Positions 17,750 through 27,282 of a stretch of 64,000 bases of DNA are shown one piece after another. The translations under genes were made by a program, and so were the position numbers. Under the pieces are notes generated by a model that was given only the letters and a program-made list of their open reading frames with translations, did not search any database and was not told the DNA's origin. This stretch comes from Rhizorhapis sp036570425. Its GTDB lineage: Bacteria > Pseudomonadota > Alphaproteobacteria > Sphingomonadales > Sphingomonadaceae. Location: positions 59,452 to 123,451 of the forward strand of contig DATCYF010000014.1 in assembly GCA_036570425.1 (NCBI GenBank), written 5' to 3'. Each line of letters begins with the position of its first letter. Position 1 is the first letter of the stretch.

Positions 17750-19066
17750 TTATTTACCGATGCAGAAGCCGCTAAAAAGGGCATCTAGCATATCTTCCGT
17801 TCCCGCTCTTCCTGTTATCGCATCCAAAGCACCGCGAGCCGCCCGAAGATGTTCAGCGAGAATAAGATAGTCATCGGTTCTTATGGCCGATTCCAGCTCG
17901 GTCTGTAAGGAAGCCAGCGCAACCCGCTGACGCTTATTCAAAGCATATTCGCCCTCTCGAGGAAGCAACGCGCGAGCACGGTCCATCAACAAAGTTTGAA
18001 GTTGCAGCATGCCCTCTCCTGTCAGAGCCGAAAGCGTGAGATCGCAACCGTGCGGATTCGGGCTTCCTAGATCACTTTTGGGGGCAATTCGAACTACTTT
18101 AGCGGCCAAATTATGCGGCCCTTGACTTGGTTCTCCTAACCAGAGCACCAGGTCGCTGTCTTCCATGGCTCTTTGAGCTAGGTCAATGCCGATCCCCTCA
18201 ATCTCGTCACCCCCTTTCTCCCTTAAACCCGCGGTATCAATAAAGAGAAAGGGCACACCATTGATTGCTACCGGCGTTTCGATACGGTCCCGTGTAGTGC
18301 CTGCGATAGGAGAGACGATGGCCACGTCCCGGCCTGCCAAGGCATTCAGCAGAGTAGACTTGCCGGCATTGGGTGGCCCAGCGAGCACAACCCGAATTCC
18401 ATCCCGCAGGCGCTCCGCCGAAGGATGCGCCTGTTCAGCGATAATCTCCGCCAAGAGAGCTTCGAGGAGCAATGCGACCTTCTCTACCGCTCCTTCCGGA
18501 ACGTCATCCTCATCCGAAAAATCAAGCTCGGCTTCCACCAACGCGGAAATGCGGAGCAAGTCCATTTCCCAAACAGCAACGCGTCGTGAAAAATGGCCCT
18601 CTACCATCGCTATAGCGCCTCGGCGCTGTGCTTCCGTTTCAGCGAATAGCAGATCAGCCAAGCCTTCAGCTTCACTTAGATCAATGCGACCATTTTCGAA
18701 AGCACGCCGCGTGAATTCGCCAGGACGCGCCTCTCGTAAGCGCTCCTCCTGCGAAAGCGCTGCCAAAACAGCATTCACGACAGCCCTGCCTCCATGCAAA
18801 TGGAGCTCAGCCAAATCTTCGCCCGTGGCGGTGGCGGGCCCTGGAAACCACAGAACTAGAGCATGATCCAAATGAACGCCATTACGGGGATCTCGTAAAG
18901 TACGGACACTGCCTCTCCGCGGAGAGGGCAGCTTACCGGCCAGTCGCTGAAGAGTGTCGCCAGCCAAAGGACCACTTATGCGCACAACAGCTATGGCCGC
19001 AGGAGGAAGGCCACTCGATAGGGCAAAAATGGTAGGAATCGGCGTATGGCATACGCTATCGTTCAT
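17750..19066 (-). CDS. mnmE: tRNA modification GTPase MnmE
   Basis: The G-protein partner of MnmG. The N-terminal formyl-THF-binding domain (residues 1-118) includes TIFALSSGLPPAAIAVVRISGP, read as the TIFALSSG start. The helical domain is split by a Ras-like G domain: GPPNAGKSTLLNAL (G1), GTTRD (G2), DTAGLR (G3). The G4 NKxD motif looks degenerate (APKSDL). The C-terminal catalytic motif CIGK is intact. At 438 residues it is slightly short of the 450-460 average. Its ATG overlaps the stop of the DUF6489 gene by four bases. Confidence 0.96.
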   Translation of the reverse strand: MNDSVCHTPIPTIFALSSGLPPAAIAVVRISGPLAGDTLQRLAGKLPSPRRGSVRTLRDPRNGVHLDHALVLWFPGPATATGEDLAELHLHGGRAVVNAVLAALSQEERLREARPGEFTRRAFENGRIDLSEAEGLADLLFAETEAQRRGAIAMVEGHFSRRVAVWEMDLLRISALVEAELDFSDEDDVPEGAVEKVALLLEALLAEIIAEQAHPSAERLRDGIRVVLAGPPNAGKSTLLNALAGRDVAIVSPIAGTTRDRIETPVAINGVPFLFIDTAGLREKGGDEIEGIGIDLAQRAMEDSDLVLWLGEPSQGPHNLAAKVVRIAPKSDLGSPNPHGCDLTLSALTGEGMLQLQTLLMDRARALLPREGEYALNKRQRVALASLQTELESAIRTDDYLILAEHLRAARGALDAITGRAGTEDMLDALFSGFCIGK

Positions 19067-19314
19067 GTGTCGGGCTTATCAGTTCTCGGCCCTGCGGCGC
19101 CCATATTCATCATTTGGCCAAATAGGCGCATACCAGCCTCTCCCAACGGCGAGAAGCTGCGGAGTAGCTTATCCATTTGCTCTAAATTGGTAGCACCTTC
19201 CATGGTGTTGAGCGTCGCCTGCACATATTTTTCGTTAAGTGGAGAAACGTCCGGCAACCCCAAAAAAGTCCTCGCCTCTTCAGCCGTGCAATCGAAATTG
19301 ATCGTGACCTTCAT
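19063..19314 (-). CDS. DUF6489 family protein
   Basis: An 83-residue protein starting MKVTINFDCTAEEARTFLGL, with PDVSPLNEKYVQATLNTMEG and a Gly/Met-rich tail, the pattern of the DUF6489 family found in sphingomonads and relatives. It has no signal peptide or membrane segment. It is the first gene of a leftward unit with mnmE, and ATGA coupling suggests a link to translation or tRNA modification, but no function is known to me. Confidence 0.82.
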   Translation of the reverse strand: MKVTINFDCTAEEARTFLGLPDVSPLNEKYVQATLNTMEGATNLEQMDKLLRSFSPLGEAGMRLFGQMMNMGAAGPRTDKPDT

Positions 19315-19477
19315 GCCTCTGCTCCTTAAGGATCGGCGCGGCGATGTAGCCGATCACCTTGTTCTTCATGCCGCAACATTGGCTTCCGCGCCAGTTTTTC
19401 GATATGCTTCCAGTCTCGGGTCATGACATAATGATACATTGGCCAGAAGCCGAGTCCCTAAGACAGGAAGGATCGAA

Positions 19478-20179
19478 ATGAGCGAAATAATTTCCATTCC
19501 CACGCTGGAAAACGACGCCGAATTCGACTGCTATGTCGCACATCCATCAAGCGCGCCGAAGGCCGCTATCATCGTGATCCAGGAAATCTTCGGCGTCAAC
19601 GAAGGTATCCGCAGCAAATGCGATACCTGGGCCAAGGCTGGCTATGCAGCATATGCTCCAGACCTGTTCTGGCGTGTTGAACCCGGCGTCGAGCTGAATC
19701 CCGATGTTCCCCAGGAATTCGATCAGGCTTTAGAGCTTATGGGCCGGTTCAATCAGGATCAGGGTGTGCGCGATATAGAAGCCGTAATACACGCCATACA
19801 TCGATCCCAAGGTCCAGACACTAAGGTCGGGTGCGTGGGCTATTGCCTCGGCGGCAGGTTGGCCTTCATGACAGCGACACGCACCGACATCAGTGCGTCG
19901 GTGGGCTATTATGGCGTGGGCATCGATAACCTACTGCGCGAAGCGCATGCTATTGCAAATCCGGTAATGCTGCATGTCGCGACCGCCGATCATTTCGTAG
20001 CACCGGACGTCCAGAAGGCCATGCACGAGGGGCTGGACAATCATCCCAAGGTAACAATTCACGATTATTCCGGGCTCGATCATGGGTTTGCCGCAGAATT
20101 CGGAAAGCGCCGTGATGAAGAAGGCGCACAATTAGCCGACAAGCGAACGGCTGATTTTTTCGAGCAACATCTCCGATAA
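19478..20179 (+). CDS. dienelactone hydrolase family protein
   Basis: An alpha/beta hydrolase of 233 residues. The nucleophile elbow is GYCLGGR, with Cys in place of Ser as in dienelactone hydrolases. The oxyanion strand is IVIQEIFGVNEGIRSKCD, the acidic residue lies in TADHFVAPD, and the catalytic His in DHGFA. Dienelactone hydrolase opens lactones in chlorocatechol degradation, but most chromosomal homologues have unknown substrates. I start at the ATG at 19478, preceded by AGGAAGGA. It is the only rightward gene within the otherwise leftward mnmE-hemE block. Confidence 0.87.
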   Translation: MSEIISIPTLENDAEFDCYVAHPSSAPKAAIIVIQEIFGVNEGIRSKCDTWAKAGYAAYAPDLFWRVEPGVELNPDVPQEFDQALELMGRFNQDQGVRDIEAVIHAIHRSQGPDTKVGCVGYCLGGRLAFMTATRTDISASVGYYGVGIDNLLREAHAIANPVMLHVATADHFVAPDVQKAMHEGLDNHPKVTIHDYSGLDHGFAAEFGKRRDEEGAQLADKRTADFFEQHLR

Positions 20180-20223
20180 AAACCAACCGTCGTGCATGCA
20201 GAATTGAACTTCATTCACATAAT

Positions 20224-20276
20224 GTAAGTAGCTAACTTACGTCGCCGCTGCGCTCCAAATTTGGTGCAGCGGCGAC
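20224..20276. terminator. inverted repeats between convergent genes, likely bidirectional terminator
   Basis: Two adjacent inverted repeats follow the dienelactone hydrolase: GTAAGT/ACTTAC (20224-20229 and 20235-20240) and a GC-rich 11-bp stem GTCGCCGCTGC (20241-20251) with GCAGCGGCGAC (20266-20276). No long T tract follows, so termination is inferred from position. Confidence 0.5.
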
Positions 20277-20345
20277 CGTTTGTCACTGCCGCGGAGGCAA
20301 GACCGAACACTGATGTGCTGCCCTTCGCCCCACAAAAATCAGCAG

Positions 20346-21068
20346 TCACGTCAGCAGCGTCAAAATACCCACCTCATGATCGACAAAGCCGTCATAGATC
20401 ATCTTCCCGGCAACATAGAGGATCACCACCAGTCCTACATAGGCGATCCAACGATAGCGCTCGATATATCGCGCGATAACATTGGCGGCGATGCCCATCA
20501 AAGCGACAGAAAGCAGCAATCCTATGATGAGTATGCCTGGATGTGCTCGCGCCGCGCCTGCAACCCCCAATACATTATCGAGGCTCATGGAAACGTCAGC
20601 CAGAGCGACTGCCCAGGCGGCAGCGGCAAAGCTCTTGGCGGGACGAATCCCGCTATGCTCATCCCCCGCAATTTCAGGTGAACCTGTGCCGCCGCTTCCC
20701 GCATGCAACTCGCGCCACATTTTCCAGGCCACCCAAAGGAGGAGCAGGCCGCCCGCGAGGATCAAGCCTACAATGCCCATCAGAAAGCTTACGGCCAATG
20801 CGAAGATAATCCGCAAAACCAGCGCCGCACCGATACCGATCAAGATCACCTTGCGGCGTTGCGCAGTAGGAAGGCCTGCAGCAAGCGCGCCGACAACAAT
20901 TGCGTTGTCGCCAGCCAGAACCAGATCAATCAGCAAGACCTGTCCAAAAGCCGCAAGGACCGCCGGATTATCGAGATTAGTAAAATCATGGACGATGCTC
21001 GACCATATTTCCGAAGGTCCTCCCGCCATGGAAACGGAAGATGCAGCGGCTGCGACGAAATCGATCAT
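20346..21068 (-). CDS. TerC/YjbE family integral membrane protein
   Basis: A 240-residue membrane protein with about seven hydrophobic segments. The family signature DLVLAGDNAIVVGALAAGLP lies in helix 1-2 and a second acidic site DVSMSLDNVLGVAGAA in helix 5; these paired Asp residues mark TerC proteins, several of which export manganese. The name rests on those two motifs. No manganese riboswitch is apparent upstream; rho ends only 22 bases beyond its start on the same strand and may be co-transcribed. The actual substrate is inferred. Confidence 0.85.
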   Translation of the reverse strand: MIDFVAAAASSVSMAGGPSEIWSSIVHDFTNLDNPAVLAAFGQVLLIDLVLAGDNAIVVGALAAGLPTAQRRKVILIGIGAALVLRIIFALAVSFLMGIVGLILAGGLLLLWVAWKMWRELHAGSGGTGSPEIAGDEHSGIRPAKSFAAAAWAVALADVSMSLDNVLGVAGAARAHPGILIIGLLLSVALMGIAANVIARYIERYRWIAYVGLVVILYVAGKMIYDGFVDHEVGILTLLT

Positions 21069-21090
21069 GACAGTCTAATGCGCTCCAGCC

Positions 21091-22347
<1,257 letters not shown>

Positions 22348-22442
22348 CAATGTCGTTCCGGGAAAGGAATGTTGCGAAAATTGCCGCTCTACGCTTTTTT
22401 GGGGAAAGAATTCTCATGCGCGGACGGCAGGGAAGGCGGCCA

Positions 22443-22471
22443 GCGTTACGCCGCGCCCGATCTTTAGTCAA
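22443..22471 (-). promoter_or_regulatory. candidate sigma-70 promoter for rho
   Basis: Reading leftward, TTGACT (22471-22466) is separated by exactly 17 bases from TAACGC (22448-22443). This leaves a leader of roughly 90 bases before rho, within the 145-base hemJ-rho gap. The -10 box matches only half of consensus. Confidence 0.4.
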
Positions 22472-22495
22472 CGAGATTTGAAGGAAGCTGTTCCG

Positions 22496-22939
22496 TCAGA
22501 AAGGCTTCACTACGGCGAGAACGACGATAAGCGCGGCCAATATGCCCGGCACCTCATTCAGCATCCGCAGTTTCTTGTCGCTGAACGGCCGAAGCCCCTT
22601 TGCCAGCTTTTTCGAATAGCCAACCACCCATCCATGATAACCGGAGAGAATGATCACAAGAAGGAGTTTCGCGTGAAACCAGCCTTGCGTCCAGGCGTCG
22701 ATATTGAACGCGAGCATCAGGCCGAATATCCAGACGATCACGAGCGAAGGATTGAGAATAATCTTCCGCAGCCGACCTTCACGGCGAATCCAGCGAACTT
22801 CCTCCGTGGAACCAATGGCGCATTCCTGATGATAAATGAAGAAACGCGGCATCATGAAAAGCCCGGCCATCAGGAAGATGATGAAAATGATATGACCAGC
22901 CAGAACCCAATAATAGGCGTTGCCAAGATATCCCGTCAT
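22496..22939 (-). CDS. hemJ: protoporphyrinogen oxidase HemJ
   Basis: Oxygen-independent membrane enzyme that oxidises protoporphyrinogen IX in heme synthesis in bacteria lacking HemG and HemY. The 147 residues form four membrane helices. Conserved features are the first-helix His in LAGHIIFIIFLMAGLFMMPRFF (AGHII), the FIYHQE segment and the WFHAKLLLV His, which fits heme-ligand positions. The ATG overlaps the hemE stop by four bases, and this hemE-hemJ pairing supports the assignment strongly. Confidence 0.92.
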   Translation of the reverse strand: MTGYLGNAYYWVLAGHIIFIIFLMAGLFMMPRFFIYHQECAIGSTEEVRWIRREGRLRKIILNPSLVIVWIFGLMLAFNIDAWTQGWFHAKLLLVIILSGYHGWVVGYSKKLAKGLRPFSDKKLRMLNEVPGILAALIVVLAVVKPF

Positions 22940-23973
22940 GGACGTTCCTTGCGAATGAGGTTGAGCAGCATTTCAACATGATCAATAGGCGTGTCGGGCA
23001 AAATGCCGTGGCCAAGATTGAAGATATGGGGCCGATTCTCGAAGGCGGAGAGAATATTTTCCACAGCGGTCTCCAATGCTCGACCGCCAGCGATGAGAGC
23101 CAAAGGATCAAGATTGCCCTGTACAGGAAACCCCATGGGCAGAACGGCGTTTGCCCAATGAGGATCAACAGTCTCATCGATCCCAATCCCGTCCACGCCC
23201 GTTTCCTCCGCATAGGCAACAAGCTTGCCCCCTGCTCCCTTGGGAAAGCCAATGATGGGAATGCCCGGGCAGCGCACGCGTAGCTGATCGACAATGGATC
23301 GCGTGGGCGTGATTACCCATTGTTTGAACTGCGCCGGCGAAAGGCTGCCTGCCCAGCTATCGAAAAGCTGCACGGCGTCTACACCTGCTTCCACTTGTCC
23401 CGCCAGATACTCTACTGTGAGATCCGTAATGGCGTCGATGATTGCTCCAAATCGGGCTGGGTCAGCATAGGCCATACGGCGCGCAAGGCCGTGATCCTTG
23501 GTGCCCTGTCCCGCGACCATATAAGTGGCGACCGTCCAGGGACTGCCAGCAAAACCCAAAAAGCTGGTCTCTGCCGGAAGTCCAGCTTTCACGAGTCTCA
23601 CGGTTTCATAAATCGGCTCCAGCTTTTCCTTGCGTAACATCAGAGCGGCAAGATCTGCTTCCTGCAGGGGTGGTGCAAGCCGGGGACCTTCTCCTGCTTC
23701 GAACCAGAGATCCTGGCCCAGGGCATAGGGTACGATCAATATGTCAGAAAAAAGGATCGATCCGTCGAAACCAAATCGCCGCAACGGTTGCAGTGTGATC
23801 TCAGCCGCTGCCTTGCTGTCATAGACCAACTCGAGAAAGCCGCCTTTTTCCGCTCGAAGTTCACGATATTCAGGCAAATAGCGCCCCGCCTGCCGCATCA
23901 GCCAGACAGGCGGCACGTCCTGTTTTTCCCCGCGCAATACGGAGAGCAGTTTCTTGGCGGCTGGATCGGTCAA
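22936..23973 (-). CDS. hemE: uroporphyrinogen decarboxylase
   Basis: Decarboxylates uroporphyrinogen III to coproporphyrinogen III. Signatures are PPVWLMRQAGRYLPEYRE near the N-terminus, with the conserved Arg, ILFSDILIVPYALG, GFAGSPWTVATYM, and GHGILPDTPIDHV near the C-terminus. The length of 345 residues is standard. The start is a TTG at 23973, with AAGGAAA eight bases upstream. It is the first gene left of the candidate origin; hemE flanks the replication origin in Caulobacter and other alphaproteobacteria. Confidence 0.96.
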   Translation of the reverse strand: MTDPAAKKLLSVLRGEKQDVPPVWLMRQAGRYLPEYRELRAEKGGFLELVYDSKAAAEITLQPLRRFGFDGSILFSDILIVPYALGQDLWFEAGEGPRLAPPLQEADLAALMLRKEKLEPIYETVRLVKAGLPAETSFLGFAGSPWTVATYMVAGQGTKDHGLARRMAYADPARFGAIIDAITDLTVEYLAGQVEAGVDAVQLFDSWAGSLSPAQFKQWVITPTRSIVDQLRVRCPGIPIIGFPKGAGGKLVAYAEETGVDGIGIDETVDPHWANAVLPMGFPVQGNLDPLALIAGGRALETAVENILSAFENRPHIFNLGHGILPDTPIDHVEMLLNLIRKERP

Positions 23974-24432
23974 GCGGAACTTTCCTTCTAGGCCATGTCC
24001 CCTTGCGCGCCGGCGTAGAAAGTCTCCGCCAGAGCTTGAGGGTTACTGACCCGGTTCAACAAACATATATGCAATTCTGCTGATCCGTACCGGAGCATCT
24101 GTGTGAAGCCAAGTGTCTCAATTCACTTCGTGTGAACGCAGACTCCATAAAACTAAAATATATGATTCAAATATAGATGATGTTTGTTGGTAGGTGGAAC
24201 AACGGGACTTAGGCGCTGAGCGCACGCTTGCCAACAGCTTGACTCCTGAAGTGCCAAGCGTCTGGAACGAGTCTTTGATGCTCTCCCCATAATCCACAGC
24301 CTGTGGAAGAAATCCCCGGGTTGTGGAGGGCCTGTGGGTAAAAATCCGGTCAATGGGGAGAGGAGACTGTCCGAGTATCCGGTGCCATACTATTCCTTGC
24401 TTTATCCACAGCCTGTCCACAAAGATGCGCAT
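23974..24432. other. oriC: candidate chromosomal replication origin (oriC)
   Basis: A 459-base interval with no gene, between divergent hemE and ppsR. From left to right: direct repeats GTGTGAA (24101, 24130); an AT-rich tract at 24146-24186, suited to unwinding; GANTC methylation sites at 24141, 24164, 24241 and 24269; then a cluster of DnaA-box-like sequences at 24290-24421, including a perfect TTATCCACA and two with one mismatch (TAATCCACA at 24290, TGTGGGTAA at 24333). Two boxes face each other at 24290-24310. Flanking genes are transcribed outwards. Known alphaproteobacterial origins lie beside hemE, so the position also fits. Function is inferred. Confidence 0.72.
24402..24410 (+). promoter_or_regulatory. 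perfect DnaA box
   Basis: TTATCCACA, identical to the high-affinity DnaA consensus, 22 bases before the ppsR start. It is the best site of the cluster at 24290-24421. Confidence 0.8.
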
Positions 24433-25257
24433 ATGACGCGCCTTCATCTTCACCTTTTGTCCGATTCAACCGGTGAGACGCTGGAAAATATCGCAAAGGC
24501 CGCCATTGCCCAGTTCGACAATGTCGAAACCATCCGCCATTTCTGGCCGATGGTGCGTTCCGAGGTGCATCTTCAACGCATATTGGATGAGATTGCACAA
24601 AATCCGGGGCTGGTGCTTTTTACCCTTGCCAACCCACCTTTGCGGCGAAAACTGGAGAACCGCTGCCGGGTATTGGGATTGCCTGTGGTCGCGGCACTTG
24701 ATCCCGTTACCGACGCCATGTCCAATATTCTGGGACAGGAAACGCGCAATCGCACGGGGCGCAAATACATTATGGACGAAGCTTATTTCGCCCGCATTGA
24801 CGCCATCCAGTTTACCATTGCGCATGATGACGGGATGAATTGGGAGAATTGGGAAGAAGCAGACATCGTTCTGGCGGGGGTATCGCGGGCTTCGAAGACC
24901 CCCACGTCCATTTATCTGGCCAACCGTGGCTACAAGACGGCGAATATACCCATTGTGCTGGAATCGCCGCCGCCCTCTTCGCTTTTTACGCTGAAGCACC
25001 CGCTGATCGTTGGCCTCACCACTAGCGCAGAACGGCTGATTCAGGTGCGCCGTAACCGGTTACTCTCGCTGAATCAGATGCCCGAGACAACCTATGTCGA
25101 TCAGGAAAAGGTTGGCGAAGAGGTTGCCTATGCGCGTCGGATGTTTGCAGATAATGGATGGCCAGTCATTGATGTGACGCGCCGATCCATCGAGGAAACC
25201 GCAGCTGCCATCATCAATATCTATAATGATCGCTACATTACCCAAGCGGAAGGATAG
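24433..25257 (+). CDS. ppsR: pyruvate, phosphate dikinase regulatory protein (bifunctional kinase/phosphorylase)
   Basis: A DUF299 protein that phosphorylates and dephosphorylates pyruvate phosphate dikinase or PEP synthase. It shows LLSDSTGETLENIAKAA, the P-loop-like GVSRASKTPTSIYLANRGYK, and the C-terminal VIDVTRRSIEETAAAI. The 274-residue length is normal. I start at the ATG at 24433 (MTRLHLHLLSDSTG), the family's usual start; a longer reading from 24334 would run through the DnaA-box cluster. It leads the rightward run ppsR-maf-aroE-coaE-dnaQ. Confidence 0.93.
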   Translation: MTRLHLHLLSDSTGETLENIAKAAIAQFDNVETIRHFWPMVRSEVHLQRILDEIAQNPGLVLFTLANPPLRRKLENRCRVLGLPVVAALDPVTDAMSNILGQETRNRTGRKYIMDEAYFARIDAIQFTIAHDDGMNWENWEEADIVLAGVSRASKTPTSIYLANRGYKTANIPIVLESPPPSSLFTLKHPLIVGLTTSAERLIQVRRNRLLSLNQMPETTYVDQEKVGEEVAYARRMFADNGWPVIDVTRRSIEETAAAIINIYNDRYITQAEG

Positions 25258-25269
25258 AATTTTAAAGCT

Positions 25270-25863
25270 ATGCTGATCCTCGCATCACAAAGCGCCAGTC
25301 GCAAGGCGTTGCTGAGTGCGGCGGGCGTGCCGCATGAGGCTGTTTCGCCCGGCGTCGATGAAGAGGCGGCTAAAGCGGCGCTGCGGGCAGAGGGTCTCAA
25401 TGCGCGGGGGCTGGCCGACGCTCTGGCGGAATTGAAATCCATGCGCGTGTCACGCCGTATGCCCCAGAATCTTGTTCTTGGCTGTGACCAGACATTGAGC
25501 CTGGAAACGGGCGAGATGCTCGACAAGGCGGAAAACCGTAAGGATGCTGAGCGGATATTGCGGCTATTGTCCGGAAAGACCCACTATTTACATAGTGCAG
25601 CGGTCATTTCACTGGCTGGTGAACCGCTATGGCGGCATGTCGAGCGGGTGAAGATGACAGTGCGGCCATTGTCGGATGCCTTTATCGAAAGCTATCTGGA
25701 CGCGGATTGGAACGATTGCCAATGGTGCGTTGGTTGCTACCGCATCGAGGGGCCCGGAGCGCAGCTTTTCGCGCGTGTGGAGGGCAGTCAATTCGCGGTC
25801 CAGGGATTGCCTCTGCTACCCTTGCTCGATTATCTTCGTATCAGGGGAGTGCTGATGTCATGA
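25270..25863 (+). CDS. Maf family nucleotide pyrophosphatase
   Basis: A house-cleaning pyrophosphatase acting on non-canonical nucleoside triphosphates. It begins with ILASQSASRKALLSAAG, the Maf signature (SxSxxRxxLL). The middle part has LGCDQTLSLETGEMLDKA (the catalytic Asp), LRLLSGKTHYLHSAA, and the C-terminal GCYRIEGPGAQLF. At 197 residues it is typical. Its last four bases overlap the aroE start (ATGA). Whether it prefers dTTP/UTP or m7GTP is not clear from sequence. Confidence 0.92.
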   Translation: MLILASQSASRKALLSAAGVPHEAVSPGVDEEAAKAALRAEGLNARGLADALAELKSMRVSRRMPQNLVLGCDQTLSLETGEMLDKAENRKDAERILRLLSGKTHYLHSAAVISLAGEPLWRHVERVKMTVRPLSDAFIESYLDADWNDCQWCVGCYRIEGPGAQLFARVEGSQFAVQGLPLLPLLDYLRIRGVLMS

Positions 25864-26669
25864 CGCTGCCTTATGCCGAAGTGATTGGCGATCCCATCGC
25901 TCACAGCAAATCTCCGCTGATTCATGGTTTCTGGCTGGCAAAGCTTGGCATAGATGCGGAATATCGGCGAACGCTGGTTCGGCCGGACGCACTTCCCGAG
26001 TGGTTGGAGGAAAGACGCGCCGATCCGATGTGGCGGGGGGCAAACCTCACCATTCCGCACAAGGAAAAAATCCTGCCTTTGGTCCAGGACCCTGAGGGCC
26101 TTGTGTCGAGCGTCGGGGCCATGAACATCGTGATTCCAGATCATGGGGGAGCCAAAGGTTTCAACAGCGACATCAGCGGTTTTGCAGAACCCCTGGACAA
26201 TGTTTGCCTGGCTGGAAAATCAGCGGCTTTATACGGAGCCGGCGGTGCCGCTCGAGCGGTCCTGTTCGCGTTGCAGACCATGGGCATTGCGCATGTAACT
26301 ATTCTGAATCGTACCCAGGAGCGCGCCCGAACACTGCTGACGGAGTTCGGAATGGCAGGCGAGGCGTTGCCCTTGCTTGCTCCCCTGCCCGCAGTCGAGC
26401 TTGTGGTGAACAGCACTGCATTGGGTATGATGGGCTACGATGTGCTTGAACCCGATCTTTCAGGCTTGCCGAGTGAAGCCATTGTCTACGATATCGTCTA
26501 CGCGCCGCTGGAAACGGCGCTGTTGACAGAAGCGAACGGAAGGGGTTTGCGGACCCTCGATGGCCTCAACATGCTGATTGGCCAGGCTGCAAAGGCATTC
26601 CAGCTCTTTTTCGGGGCGGAAGCGCCTCGCGAGCATGATTTCGAACTGAGGGCATTGCTCGCAGCATGA
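25860..26669 (+). CDS. aroE: shikimate dehydrogenase
   Basis: Reduces 3-dehydroshikimate to shikimate with NADPH in aromatic amino acid synthesis. It has VIGDPIAHSKSPLIHGFW (substrate-binding Ser residues), GANLTIPHKEKILPL (catalytic Lys), DISGFAEPL, GAGGAARAVLFAL (nucleotide binding) and NRTQERA. The 269-residue length is standard. A longer frame starting upstream inside maf is rejected because the conserved N-terminus begins at the ATG at 25860. Both ends overlap neighbours by four bases. Confidence 0.96.
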   Translation: MTLPYAEVIGDPIAHSKSPLIHGFWLAKLGIDAEYRRTLVRPDALPEWLEERRADPMWRGANLTIPHKEKILPLVQDPEGLVSSVGAMNIVIPDHGGAKGFNSDISGFAEPLDNVCLAGKSAALYGAGGAARAVLFALQTMGIAHVTILNRTQERARTLLTEFGMAGEALPLLAPLPAVELVVNSTALGMMGYDVLEPDLSGLPSEAIVYDIVYAPLETALLTEANGRGLRTLDGLNMLIGQAAKAFQLFFGAEAPREHDFELRALLAA

Positions 26670-27259
26670 AAATTTACGGGCTGACTGGCTCAATCGGCAT
26701 GGGCAAATCGGCAGTTGCCGCCATGCTGCGCAGAGAGGGTGTACCTGTGTTCGATGCTGATGCGGAAGTACACCGATTGCAAGGACCAGGAGGCGCACTG
26801 GTGCCGGCCATCGAAGAGCGGTTTCCGGGAACAACTGGCCCCGATGGCGTGGATCGGGAGAAGCTTGGCGCCGCTGTGTTCGGAAACAAGGGCGAATTGC
26901 AGGCGCTGGAACAGATCGTGCATCCCGCCGTGCGGAATGCGCGCGAGAATTTCCTGCGCCAACATCGCGCACGGCCGATGGTCGTGTTGGACATCCCGCT
27001 ATTGTTCGAAAAGGGCGTGCCACAGGGGCTTGCCGGGGTGATCGTCGTTAGCGCCCCTGCGTGGAAACAGCGTCAGCGCGTGCTGCGGCGACCGGGCATG
27101 ACTCCCGCGAAATTCGGGAGAATCAAAAAATTACAGGTTCCCGATGAAGAAAAAAGGCGCAGGGCGGATTATATCATTGATACAGGTACGACTTTCGAGC
27201 GCACCCGCGCTGCCGTCCGGCGGCTCACCGCTTGTTTAAGTCGACGCGCAGGCCGATAA
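26666..27259 (+). CDS. coaE: dephospho-CoA kinase
   Basis: Phosphorylates dephospho-CoA in the last step of coenzyme A synthesis. The P-loop is GLTGSIGMGKSAVAAML, followed by VPVFDADAEVHRL and VLDIPLLFEKG, the CoA-binding lid residues. The C-terminal EEKRRRADYIIDTG is typical of the family. A small deviation is FGRIKKLQVP, where relatives usually have an Ala-Arg-Gln before VP. The start overlaps the aroE stop (ATGA). In many alphaproteobacteria the gene is followed by dnaQ, as here. Confidence 0.94.
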   Translation: MKIYGLTGSIGMGKSAVAAMLRREGVPVFDADAEVHRLQGPGGALVPAIEERFPGTTGPDGVDREKLGAAVFGNKGELQALEQIVHPAVRNARENFLRQHRARPMVVLDIPLLFEKGVPQGLAGVIVVSAPAWKQRQRVLRRPGMTPAKFGRIKKLQVPDEEKRRRADYIIDTGTTFERTRAAVRRLTACLSRRAGR

Positions 27260-27282
27260 AGGAAAAGAGAGACTCAGAATCA

